A DNA stretch of 64,000 nt from VXYL01 sp963666465. GTDB lineage: Bacteria > Pseudomonadota > Gammaproteobacteria > Pseudomonadales > Azotimanducaceae. Under the pieces are notes generated by a model. That model was not told the DNA's origin and did no database searches. It worked only from the letters and a program-made list of their open reading frames with translations. How positions within the stretch are numbered: position 1 is the first letter of the stretch; every line of letters starts with the position of its first letter. The DNA lies in the NCBI GenBank assembly GCA_963666465.1, contig OY762824.1, positions 4,092,001 to 4,156,000 on the forward strand, written 5' to 3'. This document shows, piece by piece, positions 45,512-55,488 of the stretch. Both the position numbers and the translations under genes were made by a program.

Positions 45512-45814
45512 ATGATGCAGGAGACCATCGAGCAGCGCTTGGCGGAGGCCTTCGACCCGCAGCACCTCGAAGTGGTGAACGAAAGCGACAACCACAGCGG
45601 GCCCACCGGGCGCGAGACGCACTTCAAGGTGGTGATCGTCAGCGAGGCATTCGACAGAGTGCCCCTCGTCGCAAGACACCGCATGGTCAACAAGACGCTG
45701 GCAGGCGAGCTCGCCGGCGGCATCCACGCCCTCGCCATGCACACCTACACCGAGGCAGACTGGCGCAAGCGCTTCGGCGAAGCACCCATGTCACCGCCCT
45801 GCGCGCACTCGTGA
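45512..45814 (+). CDS. bolA: BolA family protein
   Basis: A 100-residue protein with the BolA fold pattern: IEQRLAEAFDPQHLEVVNES, GRETHFKVVIVSEAF, and the HRMVNKTLAGEL...IHALAMHTYTEADW motif with the conserved C-terminal His. BolA proteins pair with monothiol glutaredoxins to handle [2Fe-2S] clusters and affect envelope and stress genes. GGAGG lies at 45500 upstream of the tandem ATGs. Confidence 0.93.
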   Translation: MMQETIEQRLAEAFDPQHLEVVNESDNHSGPTGRETHFKVVIVSEAFDRVPLVARHRMVNKTLAGELAGGIHALAMHTYTEADWRKRFGEAPMSPPCAHS

Positions 45815-46123
45815 CCGGCGGCCGTCGCGTAGGGAACGGGGAACGACATGCGTGGCGAGGGTGTTCCTGTCGCTCCCGCTTTGAGGGGGAGTCGAGGAAC
45901 CGCGAAGTCTCCGCGGTGGACGATACGCCGCCGCGCGAACCCGGTCAGAGCCTGCCCGGCGAAGTCCCGCGCCACCCTCCCTTGGAGAGGGCATCTTGCC
46001 CGACAAGGGCGACGCATGCGTAGCCCCTGCGCAGATGCATCCTTCGCAAGCCCTCCCGGCGCGGTAGGGGCGGCCGCCCCCAAAGCCGCCGGACAGGGCG
46101 GCGACGAAAGAGGGGGCGCCCGG
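45815..46123. other. 309-bp intergenic region
   Basis: Contains short inverted repeats of the GGGAGGGCATC type (near 45975-46000) and GAAGTCTCCGCGGTGGAC, but no gene that I can support. Confidence 0.4.
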
Positions 46124-46858
46124 GTGGCCGTCTTCTACGTTTTCCGCCCCGTGACAGAACCGGAAGCGTTGCGTTGCGCGGCTGGGCAGGTCGCGTTCGA
46201 ACACGGCTTGCGCGGCACGATCCTGATCGCGCCGGAAGGCGTCAACGCGGCCCTGGCCGGTCCTCGAACCGCCATCGAAGCCGTGATCGAGAGCTGCTTC
46301 CCTTTCGCTAGCGAACGCGTGCAATGGTCCCGCGCCACCCAGGGCAATCCCGTATTCGACCGCCTCAAGGTGCGGGTCAGGCCCGAGATCGTCACCTTCG
46401 ACCTCCCCCTTCGCTCGATCACGCCAGTCGGCAGGAGGGTGGCCCCAGCCGACTGGAACCGCCTCATCGAAGACCCGGACACTCTCACCCTCGACACCCG
46501 CAACGCCTTCGAATCGGAGCTCGGCACGTTTCGCGGCGCCCAGCCGGCAGCCACCTCCTCGTTCCGCGAGTTCCGCGAGCTTGCGGACAGGCTGCGTCGC
46601 GATGGCAAGCGTCGCATCGCCATGTTCTGCACCGGCGGCATCCGCTGCGAGAAAGCATCGGCCCTGCTGCTCGAACAAGGCTTCGAAGATGTCCATCAGC
46701 TAGACGGCGGCATCCTCCGCTACCTCGCCGAAGTGCCGCAGGATCAGAGCGCCTTCGAAGGCCGGTGCTTCGTCTTCGACCAGCGCGTCGCCGTAACGAG
46801 AGATGAGGAGACCGGCAGCGTCGTGGAGGATGCCTCTCCCGCCGAGACGGCCTTTTGA
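46124..46858 (+). CDS. trhO: tRNA uridine(34) hydroxylase TrhO (YceA), rhodanese domain
   Basis: A 244-residue protein from GTG at 46124. The N-terminal acylphosphatase-like domain has FEHGLRGTILIAPEGVNAAL and FDRLKVRVRPEIVTF. The rhodanese domain (about 125-220) has the catalytic Cys in FCTGGIRCEKASALLLEQGF (C169, second Cys 175) and DGGILRYL. TrhO makes 5-hydroxyuridine at tRNA position 34 with O2. It lacks the C-terminal zinc-binding tail of longer homologues, as in many short forms. Confidence 0.93.
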   Translation: MAVFYVFRPVTEPEALRCAAGQVAFEHGLRGTILIAPEGVNAALAGPRTAIEAVIESCFPFASERVQWSRATQGNPVFDRLKVRVRPEIVTFDLPLRSITPVGRRVAPADWNRLIEDPDTLTLDTRNAFESELGTFRGAQPAATSSFREFRELADRLRRDGKRRIAMFCTGGIRCEKASALLLEQGFEDVHQLDGGILRYLAEVPQDQSAFEGRCFVFDQRVAVTRDEETGSVVEDASPAETAF

Positions 46859-46924
46859 AGAGGCAGGGCGAGACGCCCTCCCTCCAGAGGGGACGAGGGG
46901 AGCACAGCGCTCGCGACGACTGAC

Positions 46925-47962
46925 TCAACCGTCGTGGAATGCCCACTCGCTCCAGTGGTCGCACATGGCGGCGATGGCCACCTGCCAGGGATCGTAGCCG
47001 TCCGGATAGTCGAGGAACTCGCCATTCCAGCCGCGGTCCGGGTGGTCGCTGTCGCCGCGCACCCTGGCGCCGCCCGGGCGGTGGCGGCGGAAGCGGAAAT
47101 AGACGTTCATGCGGGGATCCGGCCCGAAGTTGCTGCTTGCGCCGTGCGGGCAGGCATGCAATGTGATCACGGCATCGCCCTCGTCCATCAGCACGGGGGT
47201 GGGCTTGAGCCAGAGGCTGCCGTCGTCCGTGGTGACGGCATCGTCCAGGAAACGGTCGCGGATGGCGTCCGGGAGCATCGTGAGCCGCACGCCGCCGTTG
47301 CCAGCGGGCGACAGCCGAGGCCAGCCAGGCCCTTCCGGACCCACGGGGCCACCGTTGTTGCGCTGGTAGCGAAAGAACTCCTCCACCAACTCGTGCGCGC
47401 CAGCCAGCACACAGAGATTGCCGCGCCCGAACTCGGTCTGGTCGTTCAGGGCGACGCCCACGAACGCCGTGAAGCTGCCGAGGGAGAGGGTTCGCGCCGG
47501 GTCCTGGAACAGCGGCGTCACGTTGGCGCCGAGTTGCGCGGCGCTGGCGTCACCGAAGTGATGCGTGCGCGGCGCCTGCCACGAATCCACCTCCCGAGGC
47601 GTCTTCGGAATGTCCGGCGAATACCACAAGCCATCGAGGTGCGGCTGCCAGCCAAAGTTGGGCCGATCGTGCTCCGGTTCGGGATAGAGCACCGCCGCAA
47701 AGCCCCGCTCCGGCGGGTCGAACGGCCCCATGGCGCTCCGCATGATGTCTGCGAGCGGGCTCCTGTTGACAAGGTCCGCAAGCACGCCATTGACACCCGT
47801 GTCATGCGAATGCCGCCGAAAGCCGTGGCTGCGCGCATCCAGATGGATCGCCCGCCGCGCCGCACCGGTCAGGTCACGCGACACCACACCCGGCAAAACC
47901 ACGAAGCCATCACGCGCCAACGCCTGCTTCTGCTCCGATGTCAGTTCGCTTGTCCCCATCAT
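46925..47962 (-). CDS. Phytanoyl-CoA dioxygenase-like protein
   Basis: A 345-residue protein, from ATG at 47962 preceded by GGGAGGG. It starts with LTSEQKQALARDGFVVLPGV, a typical PhyH opening. The metal site is PHLDGLWY (His, Asp) and the distal His in ACPHGASSN with a following Arg (MNVYFRFR). An insertion (about 190-225) separates them. Oxygenation of a small or lipid substrate is likely, but none can be named. Confidence 0.85.
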   Translation of the reverse strand: MMGTSELTSEQKQALARDGFVVLPGVVSRDLTGAARRAIHLDARSHGFRRHSHDTGVNGVLADLVNRSPLADIMRSAMGPFDPPERGFAAVLYPEPEHDRPNFGWQPHLDGLWYSPDIPKTPREVDSWQAPRTHHFGDASAAQLGANVTPLFQDPARTLSLGSFTAFVGVALNDQTEFGRGNLCVLAGAHELVEEFFRYQRNNGGPVGPEGPGWPRLSPAGNGGVRLTMLPDAIRDRFLDDAVTTDDGSLWLKPTPVLMDEGDAVITLHACPHGASSNFGPDPRMNVYFRFRRHRPGGARVRGDSDHPDRGWNGEFLDYPDGYDPWQVAIAAMCDHWSEWAFHDG

Positions 47963-48036
47963 GCACCCTCCCGGCATTCCATCTCCCGCCGATTATGGCA
48001 AGACCCGAGCGTGCAAGGAACGACGGACCTTGGGCG

Positions 48037-49740
48037 TCACTCCTCGCTGTCGGCGTCCGCTGGCGCGCTTGCGACCAGCTCCCAGCCGTGGAAGACCAAG
48101 GCGATGCCGGTGAAGCGGACACGATCCTTGCGCCCCTGAGCCGGCCGTCCGCCAGATACTGGGCAAGTTGCGCCTTGGCCTGTTCGATCTGACTCGCAGC
48201 AAGCTGCGCCACCGATTGCGGGCCGCCCTTGGGGTCGCTTCGTCTCAGGTACTTGAGCTCGATCACGTAGCCGTGGCGAAGTTCGTCGGGGCGATCCGGG
48301 AATGGCTCAGCAGCAAGTCGGCGTAGCCCTTGCCGAGTCCCGTCTCGGAGCGCAGCACGAAACACCCGGTAGCGCTCAGGTACGCCGCCAGGAGGTAGTG
48401 TCTCACCTTGGCTTGTGCAGTGTCTGGCACTGTCCCCCGGGGGGAGGGCGTCCCGCCCTCCATGCGCCGCAAGGCGCGCAGGCACCTCGCGGCACGTGCA
48501 GGGAGGACGCGCCTGACGGCGCGCATGGAGGGCGGGACGCCCCCTCCCCGAGGCCCTCCCCCTCCCATAGAGAGTGGTCCCGACAGGCAAATCGACGCAG
48601 TCGCCGGTTGCGAACGGCCATGCGCCACGTCAGGCAAATTCAAAGTGAGACGCTACCCGCCAGGAATCCCTGGATGACCTTCTCCCCGCAGATGTAGTCG
48701 CGAATGCCGGTCTGCTCTGCGATGGCCTCGCGCAGGAAGTCGAAGAAGGGCTGCCACTGTCCTTGGAGCACCATGCCCTGCCCCAGCGCCGACAGGCGAT
48801 GGGTGTTTACGGAGAACGCACCCACATCGCGCAACCCATCGCGCAGATAGCCATGCATGAGCTGCCTCACCGTTTGGTTCGGGATGCCGAGTCTGCATCC
48901 CTCGCTCGCCGTGAATGCTCACCAGGCCAAGGCAATGCAGCAAGGAGCCGAAGCTGTCCGGCTGCGCGAGTTCCGAGAGTGGGAAGGTCGAGCGCAGTCG
49001 CAGCGACATTGCCTCGTCGGAGGCAAGGCGGCCAAGCATGTCGAAATTGCCGTTCAGGCGCTCGTTGACCACCAACAGGTGGCGCAACTTGCCGTAGTCG
49101 ATCCGCGCGTTGTCGTCGATCAGCTCCCGCGGCGGCCTCCCCTCGAAGACGGACTCTTGCAGGTAGTAGAGCACCATGTCGGTGTTGAAGAGCGTCGCCG
49201 GCGCATCCACGCAGAACCTGTAGCCGTCGTACCACTCCCGCATGACCTCCAGCTCTTCCTGCACATCCCCCTTGAGGGCACCCCCCGCGTGATACATCGT
49301 CAGAAGGCGGGCTACCTCGTTCTCGGTGAAGTCGAGCAGTTCATGGAAGCGAGCCGACAGACTGATATTCGTGCCGATGTTTGAAGCCGCTGGTCATGTC
49401 GTCGAGGGTGATTGGCGACACGCCGGTCATGAACAGCCGGTCGAGGCCACCACTTCCGGCCGTGCCAGCCTTCAGCGCGGCAAAGAAAAGACCGATAGAA
49501 GCCCTCGTCATGAGTGAAGTCCTCGTAGGCCGCATCGCCGTGGTTGGCAAGCACGTTGTTGGCAAAGTTGTCGTATTCGTCGATGAGCACGTAGATGCGG
49601 ATGTTGGACTCGGAGGCAACGTCAAAGAGCGCCTCGAGCCGCGGGTGAGCATCTCCCGGCTGGCGTCGCCGTCGAGGGCGTCCGAGATGCGTTGGCCGGC
49701 AGGGCCACCGAATCGCCGTCTGGCCAATCCCACCAGTGCG
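48037..49740 (-). pseudogene. AAA-ATPase-like / PD-(D/E)XK nuclease protein, decayed and split by a MITE
   Basis: Pieces in several frames match one protein. In order they are: ALFDVASESNIRIY followed by VLIDEYDNFANNVLANHG (Walker B), LFMTGVSPITLDDMTSGF, EVMREWYDGYRF and TLFNTDMVLYYLQ, ICGEKVIQGFLA, then, after the 263-bp MITE, LLAAYLSATGCFVLRSE, GKGYADLLL, HGYVIELKYL (nuclease motif E-x-K) and FTGIALVFHGWELV. At least four frameshifts and the loss of the Walker A end make it nonfunctional. The family is common in Bacteroidetes and Gammaproteobacteria. Confidence 0.8.
48395..48657. mobile_element. MITE family 2, copy 2 (263 bp)
   Basis: Ends GGTAGTGTCTCAC and GTGAGACGCTACC. Flanking duplication CGCCAGGA at 48387-48394 and 48658-48665. 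The interior is longer than copy 1 because it has an extra inverted pair of GGAGGGCGTCCCGCCCTCC-type hairpins. Inserted between the codons for QGFLA and LLAAY of the nuclease gene. Confidence 0.88.
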
Positions 49741-49879
49741 TCACGCTCTCCTCCTCTCTGCCTTCCCGCCTGCCTTGCTCGCGGGCCTCCTCCCGCCAAA
49801 GGCGGCCTCGCGCCAGGTAGTCCGGGCCAGGGCTCCGCGCCGGACGCAGGGGCGTAGCGGCGCACGCCTTCGACACTTG

Positions 49880-50040
49880 GTTTCGTGAACGGGATGCGGA
49901 ACGCAAGAGTCGCCGATCCTCCGCGAGCGGTCCATGCCGACGAATTCCGTCGGCATTGGCTCGATTGTGTCGAGGTCCAGTTCGGCCGCGAGCGCAGGCA
50001 ACGCGATCCGAACGAGGTCCGCGATCCTGTTGCCCATGAA
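49880..50040 (-). pseudogene. Rpn-family (PD-(D/E)XK) fragment
   Basis: One minus-strand frame reads LPALAAELDLDTIEPMPTEF then VGMD, resembling the segment of Rpn recombination-promoting nucleases just before the catalytic Asp. The match ends after about 50 residues by frameshift. Fragment only. Confidence 0.4.
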
Positions 50041-50094
50041 CAGGAGCTTGCTGGCCTCGTCGCGCGTCTTCGTCGTGTTGGTGCTTTCAGGCTG

Positions 50095-53000
50095 CTAGGA
50101 AGCGCTGGCTGCCTCCGTCGGCACAGCCGGCTCCATGGACGTGGTCCGTCGCCGTCGAATCCACGCTGTGCGCGCACGCAGCTTCGCCGGCAGCGCGAGC
50201 AACGCCGGCGTTGCCACCAGCGTCAGCAGGGTCGCGAAGACAAGGCCCGAGACAATGGCCTGCGACAACGGCACCCAGAAGCTCGATGTGGCGCTGCCGT
50301 GAACGATGTCGCGGCTCACCAGGTCCACCGAGAAGTTCGCCGCCAGCGGCAGCAAGCCGAACACCGTCGTCACCGTGGTGAGCAGCACTGGCCGCAGCCG
50401 CTGCGCCCCTGTGCGGACGATGATCGAAATGTCGTCGAGCTCCGGGTGCGTCCGCTTCAGGACGTTGTAGGTGTCGATGAGGACGATGTTGTTGTTCACC
50501 ACGATGCCGGCGAGGGCCACCACGCCAATGCCCGTCATCACCGCGCTGAACGGCGTGCTGGTGACGAGCAGCCCCAGCAGCACCCCGGCCGTGGACATCA
50601 CCACCGCCGCCAGGATCACCGCGCTCTGGTAGAGGCTGTTGAACTGCGTCACCAGCAGCACGAACATGAGCAGCAACGACATCAGGAAAGCGAAGGAGAC
50701 GAACTCCATCGACTGCTGCTGTTCCTCGTTGGCGCCGCGGAAGTCCACGTCCACCCTGGAATCAAGCCCCGCCTGATCTAGCCAGGCCTGAATCTCCTTC
50801 ACCTTGTCGTCCGCCAGCACGCCCGGTTCCACGTTGGTTCGGATGAACTCCACCACGCGGCCGTCGATGCGCTCGATGTTGTCCACATAGGCGGCCGGCG
50901 CCCGCGTGACGAAATTGCTGATGGGCACGCGCCCGCGCGCCGTGTTGATGGTGAGATCGTCGAGGGCGGCAAGCCCCCGGCTCTCGCTCGGGAAGCGAAC
51001 CCGGATGTCCACGGCGTCGTCGGCGGTGTCCGGGCGGTATTCCCCCACCTTCACGCCGGTGGTCACGAGCTGCACGCCCACGCCCACCAGCGTCACGTCC
51101 GCGCCGTAGAGCGCTGCCTGCGCTCGATCCACCGCCAGGCGCCACTCGACGCCCGGCACGGCCCGCGTGTCCTCGATGTCGCGCAGCCCCTCGACCTCGG
51201 TGTCGAGATGGTCGCGCACCTGCTTCACCACCGGGTCCAGCAGTTCGGCGTCGTTGGACGAGAACTGGATCTGCACCGGCTTGCCGACCGGTGGCCCCTG
51301 CTCCTGCTCGCGCACTTCCACCAGAATGCCGGCAAGGTCCGCGGTCCGTTCGCGCAGGACTTCGAGGATCTCGAAGCCCGAAAGGTCGCGTTCGTCAGGA
51401 GGATGCAGTTCGAAGTTCAGCAAGCCGATGACGTCGGCGGCGCGGGCGCCGCCATTGAAGCCGCCGCTAAACGAGCTGCCGACATTGGTCCAGAGGTTGA
51501 TGTCCTTGATGCCTGGAACGTCCACCACCCGCTGCTCCACCTCGCGCACGAGTCGGAAGCCCTCTTCCGCCGACAGATTGCCGCGGGCGCGGACGTGAAT
51601 CTGTGCGTACATGGGATCGCTGTTGGTGAAGAAGGTCATGCCGCGGCCAAAGTTGAGATAGACGGAGAAGATCGTCACCAGCAGCAGCAGCCCCACCAGC
51701 AGCGTGCCAAGCGCGTGCTTGCTGGTGAAGTGCAGGAGGTGCGCGTACCAGCCCGTGGGGCCCTTGAGCAGCCTGGGGTCGCCGTCCTCGAGCTCCCGCA
51801 GGGTTTGCACCGCCCGTTGGTCGCGCACCCTCGGGCGGTCGAACACCGCGCCCAGGGTGGGGCCGAACAGGAGCGCGTACAGCAGCGACCCCGACAGCAC
51901 GGCGAACACCGTCACCGGCAGATAGCGCATGAACTTGCCGGACACGCCAGGCCAGAACAGGAGAGGCAGGAACGCCGCCAGCGTGGTGGCGATGGACGCC
52001 GTGACCGGCCAGAACATCCGTTTGGCGGCCATGGAATAGGCCTGTCGCCGGTGGTAGCCCTCCACCATCTTCCGGTCCGCGTACTCGGTGATGACGATGG
52101 CGCCGTCGATCAACATGCCGAGGCCCAGCAGCATCCCGAACATGACCATGAAGTTGAACGAATAGCCCATCACCCAGACGATGGTGAGCGCGAACAGGAA
52201 CGAGACCGGAATCGCCGCCCCGACGATCAGGCCGGCGCGGAAGCCCATGGCCGCAACCACCAGCACCATCACCAGCACCAGCGCGGTCAGGATGTTGCCC
52301 TGCAACTCGTTCACCTGCGTGCGGGCGAAGGGTGCCTGGTCGTTGGAGTAGAACACCGTCACCCGGTTCGGCAGGTTCGGGCGGGCGCGCTCCACCAGCG
52401 CCTTCGCCTGGTCCACCGTGTCCACCAAGTTGGCGGTCTGGCGTTTCACGATGTCGAGGGTGATGCTGGCGTTGCCGTTGACGCGGGAATAGCGCTCGCG
52501 ATCCTTGAAGGTCTGGCGCACCGTGGCGACGTCCGACAGGGTGACCACCGCATCGCCATTGGTCTTCACGGGCAGGTCGAACAGGTCCTGGGCGTCCTCG
52601 ATCACGCTCGGCACCTTCACCGCCATGCGTCCGGCGCCGGTGTCGAGGGAGCCGGCGGGAATCAGCTGGTTGTTGCGCGCCACGGTGCCGAGCAGCTCCT
52701 CGGCGGCGACTCCGTAGGCCTCGAGCGCCTCCGGATTGATCATCACCTCGAGCAGTTCCTCGCGATCGCCGTACATGTTCACTTCGAGCACGTCCGGCAG
52801 CGTCTCGATGTCGTCTTGCAGCCGGCGGGCGATGTTGTAGATCACCCGCTCCTGCACCTCGGGGCCGATCACGTTCACCTGCAGGATCGGGAAGTCGTTG
52901 GCGGACACCTCCTGGATGTAGGGTTCCTCGGCGGTGTTCGGGAACTCCGGCTTGGCACGACCGACGGCGTCGCGCACGTCGAGCAGGGCCTGGTCCAGGT

Positions 53001-53304
53001 CGTAGTCCGCATCGAACTCCGCCACCACCGTGGCATGGCCTTCGTTGGCCGTGCTGCGCACCTCGTCGATGCCCTCGACCACCTGCAGCTCCACCTCGAG
53101 AGGCTTCACCAGCAGCCGTTCGGCGTCCTCCGGCGAGATGCCGGGGTGCGGCACGCCGATGACGAACACCGGCACTTCGATGTTGGGGCTCGACTCAATG
53201 GGAATGGAGCAGCGCGCCACGATGCCGGCGATCAGCACCATGCACATCAACAGCAGCGTGGTGCGTGCCCGCTCGAAGACGGCGTCGATGACCGCGTTGT
53301 TCAC
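50095..53304 (-). CDS. RND efflux pump inner-membrane subunit
   Basis: A 1069-residue complete RND subunit. TM1 (about 14-32), PIESSPNIEVPVFVIGVPHPG, TM2-6 with GMLLGLGMLIDGAIVITEYADRK (TM4 Asp), TM7 near 540-560 and TM8-12 with VALAGIVVNNNIVLIDTYN are visible. The single TM4 acid and GDREELLEVMINPEAL-type loops are typical of the MexB/VexF-like proton-drug group lacking the second Asp. Its ATG overlaps the adaptor stop by 4 bp. The stop codon TAG is part of CTAG next to a family 3 end (CAGGCTG). Confidence 0.95.
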   Translation of the reverse strand: MNNAVIDAVFERARTTLLLMCMVLIAGIVARCSIPIESSPNIEVPVFVIGVPHPGISPEDAERLLVKPLEVELQVVEGIDEVRSTANEGHATVVAEFDADYDLDQALLDVRDAVGRAKPEFPNTAEEPYIQEVSANDFPILQVNVIGPEVQERVIYNIARRLQDDIETLPDVLEVNMYGDREELLEVMINPEALEAYGVAAEELLGTVARNNQLIPAGSLDTGAGRMAVKVPSVIEDAQDLFDLPVKTNGDAVVTLSDVATVRQTFKDRERYSRVNGNASITLDIVKRQTANLVDTVDQAKALVERARPNLPNRVTVFYSNDQAPFARTQVNELQGNILTALVLVMVLVVAAMGFRAGLIVGAAIPVSFLFALTIVWVMGYSFNFMVMFGMLLGLGMLIDGAIVITEYADRKMVEGYHRRQAYSMAAKRMFWPVTASIATTLAAFLPLLFWPGVSGKFMRYLPVTVFAVLSGSLLYALLFGPTLGAVFDRPRVRDQRAVQTLRELEDGDPRLLKGPTGWYAHLLHFTSKHALGTLLVGLLLLVTIFSVYLNFGRGMTFFTNSDPMYAQIHVRARGNLSAEEGFRLVREVEQRVVDVPGIKDINLWTNVGSSFSGGFNGGARAADVIGLLNFELHPPDERDLSGFEILEVLRERTADLAGILVEVREQEQGPPVGKPVQIQFSSNDAELLDPVVKQVRDHLDTEVEGLRDIEDTRAVPGVEWRLAVDRAQAALYGADVTLVGVGVQLVTTGVKVGEYRPDTADDAVDIRVRFPSESRGLAALDDLTINTARGRVPISNFVTRAPAAYVDNIERIDGRVVEFIRTNVEPGVLADDKVKEIQAWLDQAGLDSRVDVDFRGANEEQQQSMEFVSFAFLMSLLLMFVLLVTQFNSLYQSAVILAAVVMSTAGVLLGLLVTSTPFSAVMTGIGVVALAGIVVNNNIVLIDTYNVLKRTHPELDDISIIVRTGAQRLRPVLLTTVTTVFGLLPLAANFSVDLVSRDIVHGSATSSFWVPLSQAIVSGLVFATLLTLVATPALLALPAKLRARTAWIRRRRTTSMEPAVPTEAASAS

Positions 53305-54485
53305 GACGCGGCGCCTTGCGCGAGGTCGGCCTCCTGAGCCGCAGCGGAGTCGGCGCCGTCGTCACCGGCGATGTCCACCGGCGCATACGCGGCGCTGTCG
53401 TCTTCGAGCACCACATCGACGCGTTCGCCGGCGGTGACGAACTCCTGGCCAACCGTGATGAGGGTGATGTATTCCGGCAGCCCCGTGACCCAAACGCCGT
53501 CGGCATCGTCGGCGACGATCTCAACCGTGTGGAACTGCACGCGATTGTCGCTGTCGGTGGTGCGCACGCCGACGCCGCCGGCATCGTCGAGCGCGAGCAG
53601 GGCCGGGCTCACCTTGTGCGCCAGCACGGTGGCCACGGGCACCTTGATGCGGGCGGTGATGCCGCTGCGCAAGGAGAGCTCCGCATTCGGCAGGGTGACT
53701 TCGATGGCATAGGTGCGCGTGGTGGGTTCTGCCTGCTGGCCCACAAAGCTGATGGGCCCTCGCACCACCGTGCCGGTGGGGAGCACTCCCTCGGCCATGC
53801 TGCCCACCGTCAAGCGATGCACGTCGCGCTCGGACACCCTGCCGACGAGCAGCATCGGATCGAGATCGACGATGGTGGTGCAGGGCGTGCCGGGCTGCAC
53901 AAAGTCGCCGAGCTCGACGTCGGTGGTTTCCACCGCGCCGTCGAACGGGGCGCGTATCATCGTCCGTTGCACGTTGAGGCGTGCCGTCTTCAGCCGTGCC
54001 TGGGCCGAGGCGAGCAGGGCGCGGGCCTGGGCGGTGGCGGACTCGGACTGAAAGCCCTGGGTCTGGAGCCGCAAGCGGCCTTGGTAGTCGATGCGGGCTT
54101 GCCTGAGCGCTTCGGCGGCCTCTGCCACCCGTGCCGGACGGTCGTCGTCGGCGAGGCGACAGAGAAGGTCGCCTTGGGCAACCTGATCGCCGCGCTCGAT
54201 GGGGCGCTCGACGACGCGCCCCGCAAGTTCCGAGCGCACCAGTACCGTGCGCTTGTTCTCGGTGCGGCCACGAACGGTGACCTTCTCCGCCACGTCGGAA
54301 GCGCGCATCTGCCGGGCGCGAACGCGGGTGCGGGCCTTGTCCTCCACCACCGCCATGTTCTGGTCCTTGCGCTCGGCGAGCGTCGGATGGCGCACTTCGG
54401 CGTTGCTGTCTCCGAACTGACCGGACAACAGCCAAACGACAGTCAGGAGCGCAATGACACCGGCGGTGACGTACGTCTTTCGCAT
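53301..54485 (-). CDS. RND periplasmic adaptor (membrane fusion protein)
   Basis: A 394-residue HlyD/AcrA-type adaptor. An N-terminal membrane anchor (TAGVIALLTVVWLLSGQFG) is followed by the lipoyl half-motif VRSELAGRVVERPIERGDQVAQGDLLCRL. Next come a short helical hairpin (about 130-185) and the other lipoyl half RTMIRAPFDGAVETTDVELGDFVQPG. A beta-barrel (ILVGRVSERDVHRL-like) and membrane-proximal domain complete it. It would link the pump at 50095 to an outer-membrane channel, which is not encoded nearby. Confidence 0.93.
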   Translation of the reverse strand: MRKTYVTAGVIALLTVVWLLSGQFGDSNAEVRHPTLAERKDQNMAVVEDKARTRVRARQMRASDVAEKVTVRGRTENKRTVLVRSELAGRVVERPIERGDQVAQGDLLCRLADDDRPARVAEAAEALRQARIDYQGRLRLQTQGFQSESATAQARALLASAQARLKTARLNVQRTMIRAPFDGAVETTDVELGDFVQPGTPCTTIVDLDPMLLVGRVSERDVHRLTVGSMAEGVLPTGTVVRGPISFVGQQAEPTTRTYAIEVTLPNAELSLRSGITARIKVPVATVLAHKVSPALLALDDAGGVGVRTTDSDNRVQFHTVEIVADDADGVWVTGLPEYITLITVGQEFVTAGERVDVVLEDDSAAYAPVDIAGDDGADSAAAQEADLAQGAAS

Positions 54486-54498
54486 GGGGTTTCGTCTG

Positions 54499-55198
54499 CT
54501 AGGCGGCAGGGAAGGTTACGAAAAGTAACACATTGGCCCCCGCGTCGCCATTCGATCCTTCGGAGGGGCGCATGCAGCACGAGGCGAACAGCAGGCTGCG
54601 CTGCCGCCCGCTGGTCACGAGGCGGGCGACGGTACGCACCAGATGGCGCACCAGCGGCCGGATGCCGTGCCGCCGCGCGGCCTTCGGCAGCAGACGGTAC
54701 TGCACCGCGCGAAGCAGCATGTGGGCCATCCGGCCGCAGGCGTGGAACGCCTGGTTGGCCCGGTAGCCGCGGCACGGCGGATGGTGCAGGTCCAAGTCGA
54801 CCAGCGGACCCTTGAAGGCGTTCTCGTGCCCCTGCTTGCTGCGGTGCCGACGCACCACCTCCGCCAGCGGCAGGTCGTCCCGGTTCGCCAGGATCACCGC
54901 GAAGCGGGGGAACAACTCGCCCTGACGCCGCGCCGTCCCGCGCACCACCACGTAGCTCTGCTCCGCCTTCCACTTCGCCGGGCGGTAGCGCACCCACGTC
55001 GCCGACTCGCCCATGCCGATGTCCGTCCAGCCATGTTCCGGCAGGTCCTCCACCACGTCCAGCACCGGCCGACACTTGTTCGCGTCCGTCACGCTCACCG
55101 AGTGGTCCCAGCCCCGCGACGACACGTACTCCACGAACTCCCCGCGGTAATAGGCGCTGTCGCAATGCACCCACACCGGCGTCCCCGGCGGCAGCAGC
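54499..55198 (-). pseudogene. IS1380-type transposase, C-terminal remnant
   Basis: About 230 residues match DDE transposases of the IS1380 kind: VWVHCDSAYYRGEFVEYVSS (second Asp), WVRYRPAKWK, a YVVVRGTARR strand, VVRRHRSKQGHENAFKGPL (catalytic Glu) and YRANQAFHACGRMAHMLLRA. The first catalytic Asp and N-terminus are missing. At 55197 the sequence turns into a truncated MITE family 2 copy. Confidence 0.75.
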
Positions 55199-55417
55199 AT
55201 GGCCGTTCGCAACCGGCGACTGCGCCGACTTGCCTGTCGGGACCACTCTCTATAGGGAGATAGGGAGATAGGGAGATAGGGCGTCCTCCCTGCACATGCC
55301 GCGATGCGCCCTGCGCGCCCTTGCGGGCGCGGCGCCTTGCGGCGCGATCCGGGGGCGGGACGCCCTCCCCCCGGAGGACGGCGCCAGACGCTGCACAAGC
55401 CAAGGTGAGACACTGCC
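55197..55417 (-). mobile_element. MITE family 2, copy 3, one end missing
   Basis: In reverse orientation. The right end GTGAGACACTGCC and the interior (including GGCCGTTCGCAACCGGCGAC) are present, but about 34 bp of the other end are lost at the transposase junction. Contains three copies of an 8-bp unit GGGAGATA near 55256-55280. Confidence 0.75.
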
Positions 55418-55488
55418 CTTCGGAGAGAGGGCATCCTTCCTTTCATTGCAACGTGCGGCGGCGCCCCAAGGTATGTGGGGCCGTGCCG

